A DNA stretch of 12,851 nucleotides. Origin: Alphaproteobacteria bacterium. GTDB lineage: Bacteria > Pseudomonadota > Alphaproteobacteria > Sphingomonadales > Emcibacteraceae. Every line of letters begins with the position of its first letter. The stretch's first letter is position 1. This document shows, one piece after another, positions 6,669 to 12,851 of this stretch. The stretch lies in assembly GCA_030432815.1 (NCBI GenBank), contig JAUILB010000049.1:1-12851 (forward strand). The letters are read 5' to 3'. A program made the translations under genes and the position numbers. Below the pieces are notes generated by a model. That model worked only from the letters and a program-made list of their open reading frames with translations. It had not been told where the DNA came from and made no database searches.

Positions 6669-7814
6669 TCAGATAATTGATTTATAGAGTTCGTATTGCC
6701 TGGCGGCTACATCAGACCATCTGTACTGGCTGACAGTTTCCGATATCGTTTTTCGGTCAAATTCGAGTTCATCCAGGTTTTCCAGGGCATCCATTAATTC
6801 ATATTCATCACGGTTTGATAACAATATACCGTTACTTTCATTAACAACTTCACTAATTCCGCCCACAGATGCGGCTATAACAGGCGTGCCAGTAGCTAGA
6901 CTTTCCAGCACCACATTTGGCATTCCTTCCATTTCTGACATAAGGATCGTTGCCCTTGCTCCGGCATAAAGTTCGGCAAGTTTCTTTTGGCTTAGGTGCT
7001 TGATAAACTGCACCCTGTTTGATAGGCCTAAATCCTCGGTCTGGTTTCTTAGTGTTGCCCTTTGTTCGCCATCACCGACTATAATCAGCCTTTTGCCCGG
7101 TATTTCTGCGAGCGCATCCAATATCAAATGGTGCCCTTTCAGGAGAACCAAATTACCAACACTCAGGAAATACTCTTCCCTCAGAGGGTTTGCTTCTACA
7201 GTCCTATTAAATATTTCAGGATCAATGCCGTTAATGATGACGGTTATCTTTTTTTCTTTAACGCCATAATCTATAAGTGCATCTTTAAGTGCGTTACTGA
7301 CACATATTATGCCTGATGAATATTCAATCGCTTCCAGAATTTCTTTGCGTGGCTTATCAATAGCCATCCAATAATTTACATCGCTTCCACGTGCTGTCAG
7401 CACAAGTGGTTTATTATACTTTTTTGCGACTTTATAAGCGGCAACCCCATCCGGATAAAGATATTGGCCATCAATAATATCAAAGTGCGCGTCATTTTTA
7501 TATATCTGATCTATTGTTTTGTTAGCTGCTTTTGCCATGGATGATGCGTTATCAAATGATGAAAAGCCGGGGACCGTAAAATATTTTGGATGATAAACAT
7601 CAACATTGTCTATTTTTTCATAATCAGGAACCTGTTCATAAAGTTTATAGCGGCTGCTAATAATACTTACGAAAGGGCAATAGGGTATAGGTGCTATCAC
7701 CTTGCGGTTAAAATCTTCCAACAGGTCCATAGCAAGAAACCGGTTCCTTACAAATATTCCGTGGCGGGGCTGAACAGCGTTTGGATAAAGGGTGGTAAGT
7801 GTCAGTATATTCAT
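6669..7814 (-). CDS. GT4-family glycosyltransferase, likely exopolysaccharide synthesis
   Basis: This retaining glycosyltransferase has 381 residues and the GT-B fold. The N-terminal acceptor domain (about 1-205) opens with MNILTLTTLYPN and includes HGIFVRNRF (18-26) and LTARGSDVNYW (139-149). The C-terminal nucleotide-sugar domain contains SVGNLVLLKGHHLILDAL (218-235), IIVGDGEQR (244-252) and the E-x7-E motif with E296 and E304 in EGMPNVVLESLATGTPVIA (296-314). The N-terminal pattern resembles the GT4 enzymes of exosortase-A loci, and the gene directly upstream is the amidotransferase of such loci, which supports exopolysaccharide assembly; the sugar and acceptor are unknown. It begins 2 bases after the stop of that gene and has no strong Shine-Dalgarno of its own, so translational coupling is likely. 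It is cytoplasmic or peripheral, with no membrane segment. Confidence 0.9.
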   Translation of the reverse strand: MNILTLTTLYPNAVQPRHGIFVRNRFLAMDLLEDFNRKVIAPIPYCPFVSIISSRYKLYEQVPDYEKIDNVDVYHPKYFTVPGFSSFDNASSMAKAANKTIDQIYKNDAHFDIIDGQYLYPDGVAAYKVAKKYNKPLVLTARGSDVNYWMAIDKPRKEILEAIEYSSGIICVSNALKDALIDYGVKEKKITVIINGIDPEIFNRTVEANPLREEYFLSVGNLVLLKGHHLILDALAEIPGKRLIIVGDGEQRATLRNQTEDLGLSNRVQFIKHLSQKKLAELYAGARATILMSEMEGMPNVVLESLATGTPVIAASVGGISEVVNESNGILLSNRDEYELMDALENLDELEFDRKTISETVSQYRWSDVAARQYELYKSII

Positions 7815-7816
7815 GC

Positions 7817-9703
7817 TCAGGCGTGTCTGGATAGGAATTGATAAAACATCATCAGTGCCCAGAGTGGCGCACTATAATCACGTCTGCCTGATTGATGGTC
7901 TTTTATTAAACGTTCCAGGTAAGAGGGATCAAAATATCCGCTGTCGAGCATTTCTTCACTAAGTACTGTTTCTTTAATTTTTTCTTTAAGCTCATTTCTA
8001 AACCAGCTGCCAAGCGGTACACCAAAGCCCATTTTGGGACGGTAAAGAATGTCATGTGGAAGCTGGCCTTCCAAAGATTTCTTGAAGATATATTTACCTT
8101 CGCCACCACGAAGTTTGAAATTAGACGGGAGCGTTGCGATCCATCCAACCAATTCATGATCCAGCAGTGGTACACGCACTTCCAATGAATAGGCCATAGA
8201 GGCACGATCAACTTTTGTCAGGATATCACCCGGCAGATAGGTTTTAATATCCAGATATTGTATGAGTGACAGCGGATCATCGGTTTCCGCGTCTTCCGCA
8301 TGTTTTTTGAAGATTTCAAGCGCGCTATAATCCTGAAGATCACTTTTCATCGCATCACTGAATAAAGCATGGCGCATTTCAGGTTTAAAAATTGATACGC
8401 CGTGGAAATAGCTTTCGACATCTGTTCGTGCCAGCCCCTGAAAGGTCGTTTTGGCGCGAAATACACGTGGTGCCCAATCAGCTTTGGGATATACTGAACC
8501 AAGTAGGCCAAACACAGGTTTCCTGATGGCAACGGGGAACATGCCACGCATTTTTTCTTCAAACATATGGAGTTTATATCTGCGGTAACCGGCGAGATTT
8601 TCGTCTCCACCATCACCTGAAAGAGCAACGGTTACCCTTTTTCGTGCCAGTTCGCATACACGGAAAGTTGGTAATGCCGAGCTGTCTGCATAAGGCTCGT
8701 CATAATAATCCATAAGTCCATCAACGAGCGAATAATCATTGGGGTCTACCATTTTTTCCTGGTGGTTGGTTTGATACTGTTCAGCAACCTTTCTGGCATA
8801 GTCAGCTTCGTCAAATTGTTTAACATCAAACCCGATCGAGCATGTATTGACGGCATCTTCGCTGTTACGGGCCATATTAGCCACTACAGCGCCTGAATCA
8901 ACACCGCCGGACAGGAAGGCGCCAAGCGGCACATCAGCACGCATGCGAATGCGAACAGCTTCTTCAACGCGTTTATCAAGTTCGCGTGCAGCATCTTCAA
9001 AACTGCCCCTGTAACTATCCTGAAAATGGACATTCCAGTACTGGTTATTTTCAATTTTCCCACTATTAAGATTAATCAGTAATGTATGCCCGGGTTCGAG
9101 CTTCATGACATTCTTATATATGGTATGTGGTTCAGGCACGTATCCCAGGGCGAAGTACTCTTCTATACTTTCTTTACGAATGGCTTTATTAAAATTGGGA
9201 TGTAGCACCAGTGATTTTAATTCTGAACCGAAAACAAAATTATTATCTGCTAGTTGTGCATAGAAAAGGGGCTTGATACCAAGTCGGTCTCTGGCAATAA
9301 AAACTTCGTTCTTGGCTTTGTCGTGAATAGCATATGCGAACATGCCGCGAATGCGTTCAACACTTTTTGGGCCCCATGCGTGATAGGCTTGCAGTATCAC
9401 TTCAGTATCACTGCTTGTTCTGAACTGATATCCAAGTGATTTCAGCTCTTCCCTAAGTTCCGGAAAATTATAAATTTCACCATTATAAGTGATGGACACA
9501 CGGTCATCCGACGTGATCATTGGCTGATGACCGCCCGCAAGGTCAATAATTGACAGCCTGCGATGACCAAAAGCAACTCCGCCAGAGAAATAATCGCCTG
9601 AACCATCCGGTCCGCGATGTTCAATTATATTGGTCATTTCTGTCAGCAGATTTTTTGGAGGTGTAATGCCTGCTAAATTAATAATTCCTGCGATACCGCA
9701 CAT
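7817..9703 (-). CDS. glutamine-dependent amidotransferase of exosortase-A type (asparagine synthetase fold)
   Basis: The 628-residue enzyme has the asparagine synthetase B architecture. The N-terminal class II glutaminase domain (about 2-215) has nucleophile C2 after Met removal and the motifs HRGPDGSG (29-36), GHRRLSIIDL (46-55), YNGEIYN (73-79) and ARDRLGIKPL (137-146). The C-terminal synthetase domain has the ATP-binding PP-loop SGGVDS (265-270), DEPYADSSALP (335-345) and SGDGGDE (362-368). Length and the segment EEYFALGYVPEPHTI (181-195) match the amidotransferase family tied to XrtA/PEP-CTERM exopolysaccharide clusters rather than housekeeping asnB; there the enzyme probably amidates a sugar or polymer carboxyl group. 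That role is inferred from the family. It is first in an operon with the GT4 gene. The Shine-Dalgarno is weak (GGGG about 11 bases upstream on the minus strand). Confidence 0.92.
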   Translation of the reverse strand: MCGIAGIINLAGITPPKNLLTEMTNIIEHRGPDGSGDYFSGGVAFGHRRLSIIDLAGGHQPMITSDDRVSITYNGEIYNFPELREELKSLGYQFRTSSDTEVILQAYHAWGPKSVERIRGMFAYAIHDKAKNEVFIARDRLGIKPLFYAQLADNNFVFGSELKSLVLHPNFNKAIRKESIEEYFALGYVPEPHTIYKNVMKLEPGHTLLINLNSGKIENNQYWNVHFQDSYRGSFEDAARELDKRVEEAVRIRMRADVPLGAFLSGGVDSGAVVANMARNSEDAVNTCSIGFDVKQFDEADYARKVAEQYQTNHQEKMVDPNDYSLVDGLMDYYDEPYADSSALPTFRVCELARKRVTVALSGDGGDENLAGYRRYKLHMFEEKMRGMFPVAIRKPVFGLLGSVYPKADWAPRVFRAKTTFQGLARTDVESYFHGVSIFKPEMRHALFSDAMKSDLQDYSALEIFKKHAEDAETDDPLSLIQYLDIKTYLPGDILTKVDRASMAYSLEVRVPLLDHELVGWIATLPSNFKLRGGEGKYIFKKSLEGQLPHDILYRPKMGFGVPLGSWFRNELKEKIKETVLSEEMLDSGYFDPSYLERLIKDHQSGRRDYSAPLWALMMFYQFLSRHA

Positions 9704-9807
9704 GTTAAATATTGCCCCGAAAATAAGCCATTATATTTGCGTTCATAGTAAAGAACATATTAAGTTAGTAAAAGATATTATGAGATCATGATTAAGGAAT
9801 AATTACT
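9704..9807. promoter_or_regulatory. divergent promoter region between the amidotransferase and mtnA
   Basis: These 104 AT-rich bases separate the two start codons. On the minus strand a perfect -10 hexamer TATAAT lies at 9735-9730, with only a poor -35 (TGTTCT at 9757-9752, 16-base spacer). On the plus strand TATTAT (9776-9781) or TTAAGT (9760-9765, with TTGCGT at 9737-9742 as -35) are weak candidates for mtnA. No riboswitch-like structure is seen. Confidence 0.35.
9795..9799 (+). promoter_or_regulatory. Shine-Dalgarno AGGAA that supports a TTG start for mtnA
   Basis: AAGGAA at 9794-9799 lies 8 bases before TTG at 9808. An in-frame TAA at 9793-9795 blocks any start further upstream, and the next in-frame ATG is at codon 36, inside conserved sequence. 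TTG is therefore the only start that preserves the family N-terminus. Confidence 0.7.
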
Positions 9808-10875
9808 TTGTCCGACATTAATAGTATTCAGTCTAAAATTCCACTTTCCATTGAATGGAAAGAGGGTGAATTATTTCTACTGGATCAAACATTACTCCCC
9901 CATGAACAGGTTATGGAAAAGCAGGAAACAGTTGAGCAGGTCTGGCATTCCATAAAGATATTAAAAGTGCGGGGTGCCCCCGCGATTGGAATAGCTGCGG
10001 CATATGGTCTGTGTGTGGCAGTTAAAGACCAAATTAAACTTCCTCCTGATCAGTTTAGATCGCTTGTTGTGGAAAAGGCCGCCTATCTGGATAGTGCACG
10101 TCCAACTGCTGTCAACTTAAGTTGGGCGATGCAGCGTATGTTGAAATTGCTTAGCCTTGATGTTCAGAACAGTAAAGACCTATACGAAGCATTGGTTCAG
10201 GAAGCAGAAAAAATTCATGAAGAAGATAAAATCATATGCAGGGGAATTGGTGAACAGGGGGCGGGGCTAATAACGGATGGCATGGGGATAATGACACATT
10301 GCAACGCAGGAGCGCTTGCAACATCCATTTTGGGAACAGCAACATCACTTATGTATGTTGCACACGACCAGAATAAAAAATTTAAAGTTTTTGCCAATGA
10401 AACAAGACCACTTTTTCAGGGGGCACGCCTGACAGCATGGGAACTGGGTAAGGGTGGAATTGATGTAACCTTAATCACGGATAGTATGGCTGCCCATATG
10501 ATGGCGACGGGAAATATTGATATGGTCGTTGTTGGTACGGATCGGGTTGTTGCAAATGGTGATGTGGCAAATAAAATCGGTACACTTGGCGTTGCCATTC
10601 TGGCAAAACACTTTGGTATTCCATTTTATGTTGCTTGTCCGTCATCAACAATTGATATGGATACCAAGAATGGTAATGATATTCCGATTGAGGAAAGGGA
10701 CGGTGCGGAAATTACAACCATAATGGGACAAAAGATAGCGGAAGCTGGCACGGTGACGAGAAGCCCGGCTTTTGATGTAACGCCAAATGAACTTGTCAGC
10801 GGTATTATTACAGAGAGTCAAATTATCCGTGCGCCTTATGATGAAGGGTTAAGGGAATTTTTTAAGGGGAAGTAA
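9808..10875 (+). CDS. mtnA: S-methyl-5-thioribose-1-phosphate isomerase
   Basis: This enzyme isomerises 5-methylthioribose-1-phosphate to 5-methylthioribulose-1-phosphate in the methionine salvage pathway, which recycles the methylthioadenosine left by polyamine and other S-adenosylmethionine reactions. The 355 residues match the family length. The N-terminus has LLDQTLLP (24-31) and the phosphate-binding region KVRGAPAIGIAAAYG (53-67). The catalytic cysteine is C165 in MTHCNAGALAT and the catalytic aspartate is D245 in VVGTDRVVANGDVANKIGT (241-259). Late motifs include FYVACPSSTID (273-283) and the R-S-P-A-F-D-V-T-P segment (318-326). The catalytic Cys and Asp separate it from eIF2B-alpha regulatory relatives. 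The start is TTG. No other salvage gene (mtnB, C, D, K or P) is adjacent. A lipoprotein amidase follows after one base, so the two share a transcript. Confidence 0.95.
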   Translation: MSDINSIQSKIPLSIEWKEGELFLLDQTLLPHEQVMEKQETVEQVWHSIKILKVRGAPAIGIAAAYGLCVAVKDQIKLPPDQFRSLVVEKAAYLDSARPTAVNLSWAMQRMLKLLSLDVQNSKDLYEALVQEAEKIHEEDKIICRGIGEQGAGLITDGMGIMTHCNAGALATSILGTATSLMYVAHDQNKKFKVFANETRPLFQGARLTAWELGKGGIDVTLITDSMAAHMMATGNIDMVVVGTDRVVANGDVANKIGTLGVAILAKHFGIPFYVACPSSTIDMDTKNGNDIPIEERDGAEITTIMGQKIAEAGTVTRSPAFDVTPNELVSGIITESQIIRAPYDEGLREFFKGK

Positions 10876-10876
10876 C

Positions 10877-12475
10877 ATGAAGAAAAACATACTGGTTATA
10901 TTGTGCTTTTTGTTTGTAGCGTCTTGCGGGGAGCAGGCGCAACAGGAAGAAACCGTTCAAAAAAATGATATTTATAATTTTGAACTGGATGAAATAACAG
11001 TAGCTGGGCTTAATAAAGCTTATGATGAAGGGACATATACAGCAAGGGAAGTTACAGAACTTTATATTGCGCGTATTGATGCACTGAATAAAAAAGGACC
11101 GCGTCTAAATGCTGTCATCGCAGTCAACCCTGATGCTCTTGAAATTGCGGAAGCCCTTGATGTGGAACGAGCAGCAAGAGGCCCAAGAAGCCCATTACAT
11201 GGCATACCTATTCTTTTAAAAGATAACATTGATACCAGTGATAAAATGCCGACCACGGCTGGTTCCATTGCGCTTATTGATAATTATGCAGTCTCTGATG
11301 CCCCTATGGTGGCGAGCTTGCGTGATGCGGGTGCTATTATTTTGGGAAAAACAAACTTAAGCGAATGGGCAAATTTCAGATCAACAAACAGTTCAAGCGG
11401 ATGGAGCGGGGTAGGAGGACAAACACGCAATCCTTATTTGCTTACGGCTAACACATGTGGCTCAAGTTCCGGTTCAGGTGCTGCTGCGGCTGCAAATATG
11501 GCAACACTGACGATTGGTACCGAAACGGATGGTTCCGTTGTCTGTCCTTCTGCCTATAACGGTATTGTTGGTATTAAACCAACGGTCGGGTTGGTTAGTC
11601 GCACGGGCATTGTTCCCATCGCAGCAACTCAGGATACAGCGGGGCCGATGACCCGCACAGTTGCAGATGCGGCATATCTTCTGACCGCGATGGTGAGCCA
11701 GAATGCTGAAGACCCAAAAACAATGGAGCAACCCGCGACAAAAATTAATTATGGTCAATATTTAAAAACAGACGGCCTTTCAGGTAAAAGAATAGGTGTG
11801 ATCAGAACGCCGTTCAGAATGCATAAAAGGCTTGCACCAATATTTGATAAAAGCATTGATATAATGAAAAATGGTGGTGCCACCATTATTGATAATCTTG
11901 AACTTGATGACAATGATGCAATCGGTGATGCAGAATATGAAGTGCTATTATATGAGTTTAAACATTATCTGAATGCCTATCTTGAAAGGACACCGGATAC
12001 TGTAAAAAGCAGAACGCTGGAAGATTTAATCGCTTTTAATAATGCAAACATCACAAAGGAAATGCCCTATTTCGGTCAGGAAATCTTTATCAGTGCTAAT
12101 GAAAAAGGATCGTTAAATGAAGAAGCTTATATCAAAGCGCTTAATGACAGTAATGTTACGATGCAGCAGATAATAAATATGTTGATGGATGAATATGATC
12201 TGGATCTGCTCGTTATGCCGTCAAGAAATCCGGCCAATAGCCAGGATGTGATTAATGGTGATCATCCAAGCGGCGGTGGAACATCTTCTTATGCCGCAGT
12301 AAGTGGATATCCGTCAATTACGGTTCCAATGGGATATATTCATGGGCTACCTGTGTCATTGTCATTTACTGGGCGTGCTTATTCAGAGGCGACAATGATA
12401 GAGGCTGCATACGCATATGAGCAGGCCAGTAAAGCGCGTCAAAAACCAAAATTTATCGAGTATGTATATGAATAA
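10877..12475 (+). CDS. lipoprotein amidase (amidase signature family)
   Basis: This 532-residue hydrolase carries a lipoprotein signal: a short basic start MKKN, a hydrophobic core and the lipobox VASC with C17 as the lipidated residue, followed by a Gln/Glu-rich linker. It should be anchored on the periplasmic side. The amidase signature domain (about 38-520) has the Ser-cisSer-Lys triad: K115 in PLHGIPILLKDNID (106-119), the cis serine S196 in TCGSSSGSG (193-201), and the acyl-enzyme serine S220 in GTETDGSVVCPS (214-225), followed by GIVGIKPTVGLVSRTGIVPI (229-248). A D replaces the more common G just before the nucleophile, as in one known subgroup. Substrate is unknown; amides of small molecules or peptides are possible. 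It lies one base after mtnA with GGGGAAG as its Shine-Dalgarno inside the end of that gene. A link to methionine salvage is only positional. Confidence 0.93.
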   Translation: MKKNILVILCFLFVASCGEQAQQEETVQKNDIYNFELDEITVAGLNKAYDEGTYTAREVTELYIARIDALNKKGPRLNAVIAVNPDALEIAEALDVERAARGPRSPLHGIPILLKDNIDTSDKMPTTAGSIALIDNYAVSDAPMVASLRDAGAIILGKTNLSEWANFRSTNSSSGWSGVGGQTRNPYLLTANTCGSSSGSGAAAAANMATLTIGTETDGSVVCPSAYNGIVGIKPTVGLVSRTGIVPIAATQDTAGPMTRTVADAAYLLTAMVSQNAEDPKTMEQPATKINYGQYLKTDGLSGKRIGVIRTPFRMHKRLAPIFDKSIDIMKNGGATIIDNLELDDNDAIGDAEYEVLLYEFKHYLNAYLERTPDTVKSRTLEDLIAFNNANITKEMPYFGQEIFISANEKGSLNEEAYIKALNDSNVTMQQIINMLMDEYDLDLLVMPSRNPANSQDVINGDHPSGGGTSSYAAVSGYPSITVPMGYIHGLPVSLSFTGRAYSEATMIEAAYAYEQASKARQKPKFIEYVYE

Positions 12476-12508
12476 TATTTTGCGAAACTTTAGTGCTTCT
12501 TCCATGGC

Positions 12509-12542
12509 ATAATCATTTTAAAATACTTAAAGTGATTATTTT
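12509..12542. terminator. possible bidirectional terminator between convergent genes
   Basis: An 11-base-pair stem with one G-T pair (12509-12519 with 12529-12539) encloses a 9-base loop between the stop codons of the amidase and the convergent gene. A short run of T follows on the plus strand, and the left arm ends in A/T-rich sequence. The stem is AT-rich, so strength is doubtful; position between two convergent genes supports the call. Confidence 0.4.
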
Positions 12543-12851
12543 CAGCCATCAAGATAGTCAATGGATTGAGCAAATTTCGGTCTGTTATACCGATGCGATC
12601 CTTGGATATGTTCTATTTGGACATTTTTTACACCGGCAGTTCGAAACTTGTTATAAGCATAGCGGTTACCTTTTGGTAGTGCACTTGCCTCACGTGTAAC
12701 AAAAACAAACCTTTTATCCAGAACATTTTTAACTTTTGTTTCTGCATTATCTTCCCATAAGCGATCACCCATAAAAATAGCACCATCAAAAATATCAGGA
12801 TAGTCCAAAACCGTTCTTGCAGCTGTCCTGCCTTCACCTGTGATATATATT
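12542..12851 (-). CDS. C-terminal part of an alpha/beta-hydrolase-like protein, apparently without the nucleophile serine
   Basis: The gene runs off the right edge; the visible 102 codons stay open from the last complete codon at 12850 to TGA at 12542-12544. The fragment begins IYITGEGRTAARTV and continues DYPDIFDGAIFMGDRLW. This resembles the nucleophile-elbow strand and helix of esterases of the PHB-depolymerase type, where a T-G-x-S-G-G motif is followed by a helix and Y-P-x-x-F-x-G. Then come a strand R-F-V-F-V-T, a helix and A-G-V-K-N-V-Q-I-E-H-I-Q-G-S-H, which looks like the end of the fold with its catalytic histidine. Compared with that pattern the serine is absent (T-G-E-G-R). The protein could be an inactive relative, or a different family altogether. 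An internal TTG at 12808 is not the start. It is convergent with the amidase gene. Confidence 0.6.
   Translation of the reverse strand, partial: IYITGEGRTAARTVLDYPDIFDGAIFMGDRLWEDNAETKVKNVLDKRFVFVTREASALPKGNRYAYNKFRTAGVKNVQIEHIQGSHRYNRPKFAQSIDYLDG

Noticed and set aside
7817..9703. Housekeeping asparagine synthetase (asnB)
   Set aside because: The domain layout fits, but the length and the F-A-L-G-Y-V-P-E-P segment and the adjoining GT4 gene fit the exosortase-associated family better, so no asnB symbol was given.
9704..9807. Possible SAM or other riboswitch before mtnA
   Set aside because: Only 104 bases are shared with a divergent promoter and no riboswitch core or terminator/antiterminator pair is visible.

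Overview
The window looks like chromosomal DNA of a free-living, Gram-negative alphaproteobacterium, probably marine or halotolerant, with an AT-rich genome. This rests on family knowledge applied by eye. The two-domain cold-shock protein, the order csp / DUF192 / tRNA-Pro, the scaffold protein with an ACALCQ motif and the exosortase-A-type amidotransferase all fit Alphaproteobacteria. Two ion-coupled carriers (an ArsB/NhaD-type permease and an AGCS amino-acid symporter) fit a salty habitat. A Kordiimonadales/Emcibacter-like lineage would fit, but the sequence alone does not settle the order. No transposase, integrase, phage gene, CRISPR array or other sign of recent transfer was seen.

Layout. 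(1) Positions 1-936 hold the end of a bufferin-type metallophore operon: the 3' tip of the DUF692/MNIO maturase (BufB) overlaps by 7 bases a complete DUF2063 partner (BufC). The precursor peptide gene should lie upstream, outside the window. (2) Positions 933-1370 (minus) hold an IscU/SufU-like Fe-S scaffold, convergent with bufC and overlapping it by 4 bases. (3) Positions 1645-2988 hold an ion-transporter-superfamily permease closed by a very clear intrinsic terminator. (4) Positions 3207-4871 hold an AGCS Na+/amino-acid symporter carrying an inserted soluble domain of about 105 residues. A palindrome lies in front of it and a hairpin behind. (5) Positions 4872-5233 are a long gene-free leader in front of a double cold-shock-domain protein (5234-5845), followed by an exported DUF192 protein and tRNA-Pro(TGG). 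(6) Positions 6669-9703 (minus) are a two-gene operon: an exosortase-A-system amidotransferase (asparagine synthetase fold), then a GT4 glycosyltransferase, pointing to exopolysaccharide synthesis. (7) Positions 9808-12475 hold mtnA (methionine salvage, TTG start) and, one base later, a lipoprotein amidase. (8) The right end holds the 3' part of a minus-strand gene resembling an alpha/beta-hydrolase whose nucleophile serine appears to be missing.

How the genes relate. Most neighbours are independent housekeeping or transport units. Functional links are credible only within bufB-bufC, within asnB-like/GT4 and, by position only, within mtnA/amidase. I do not see a wholly new multi-gene system. 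The best second-look items are the insertion in the symporter, the degenerate hydrolase at the right edge, the cold-shock leader with an orphan Shine-Dalgarno and a 28-codon ORF, the bufferin pair, and the exosortase-type enzymes without an exosortase in view.
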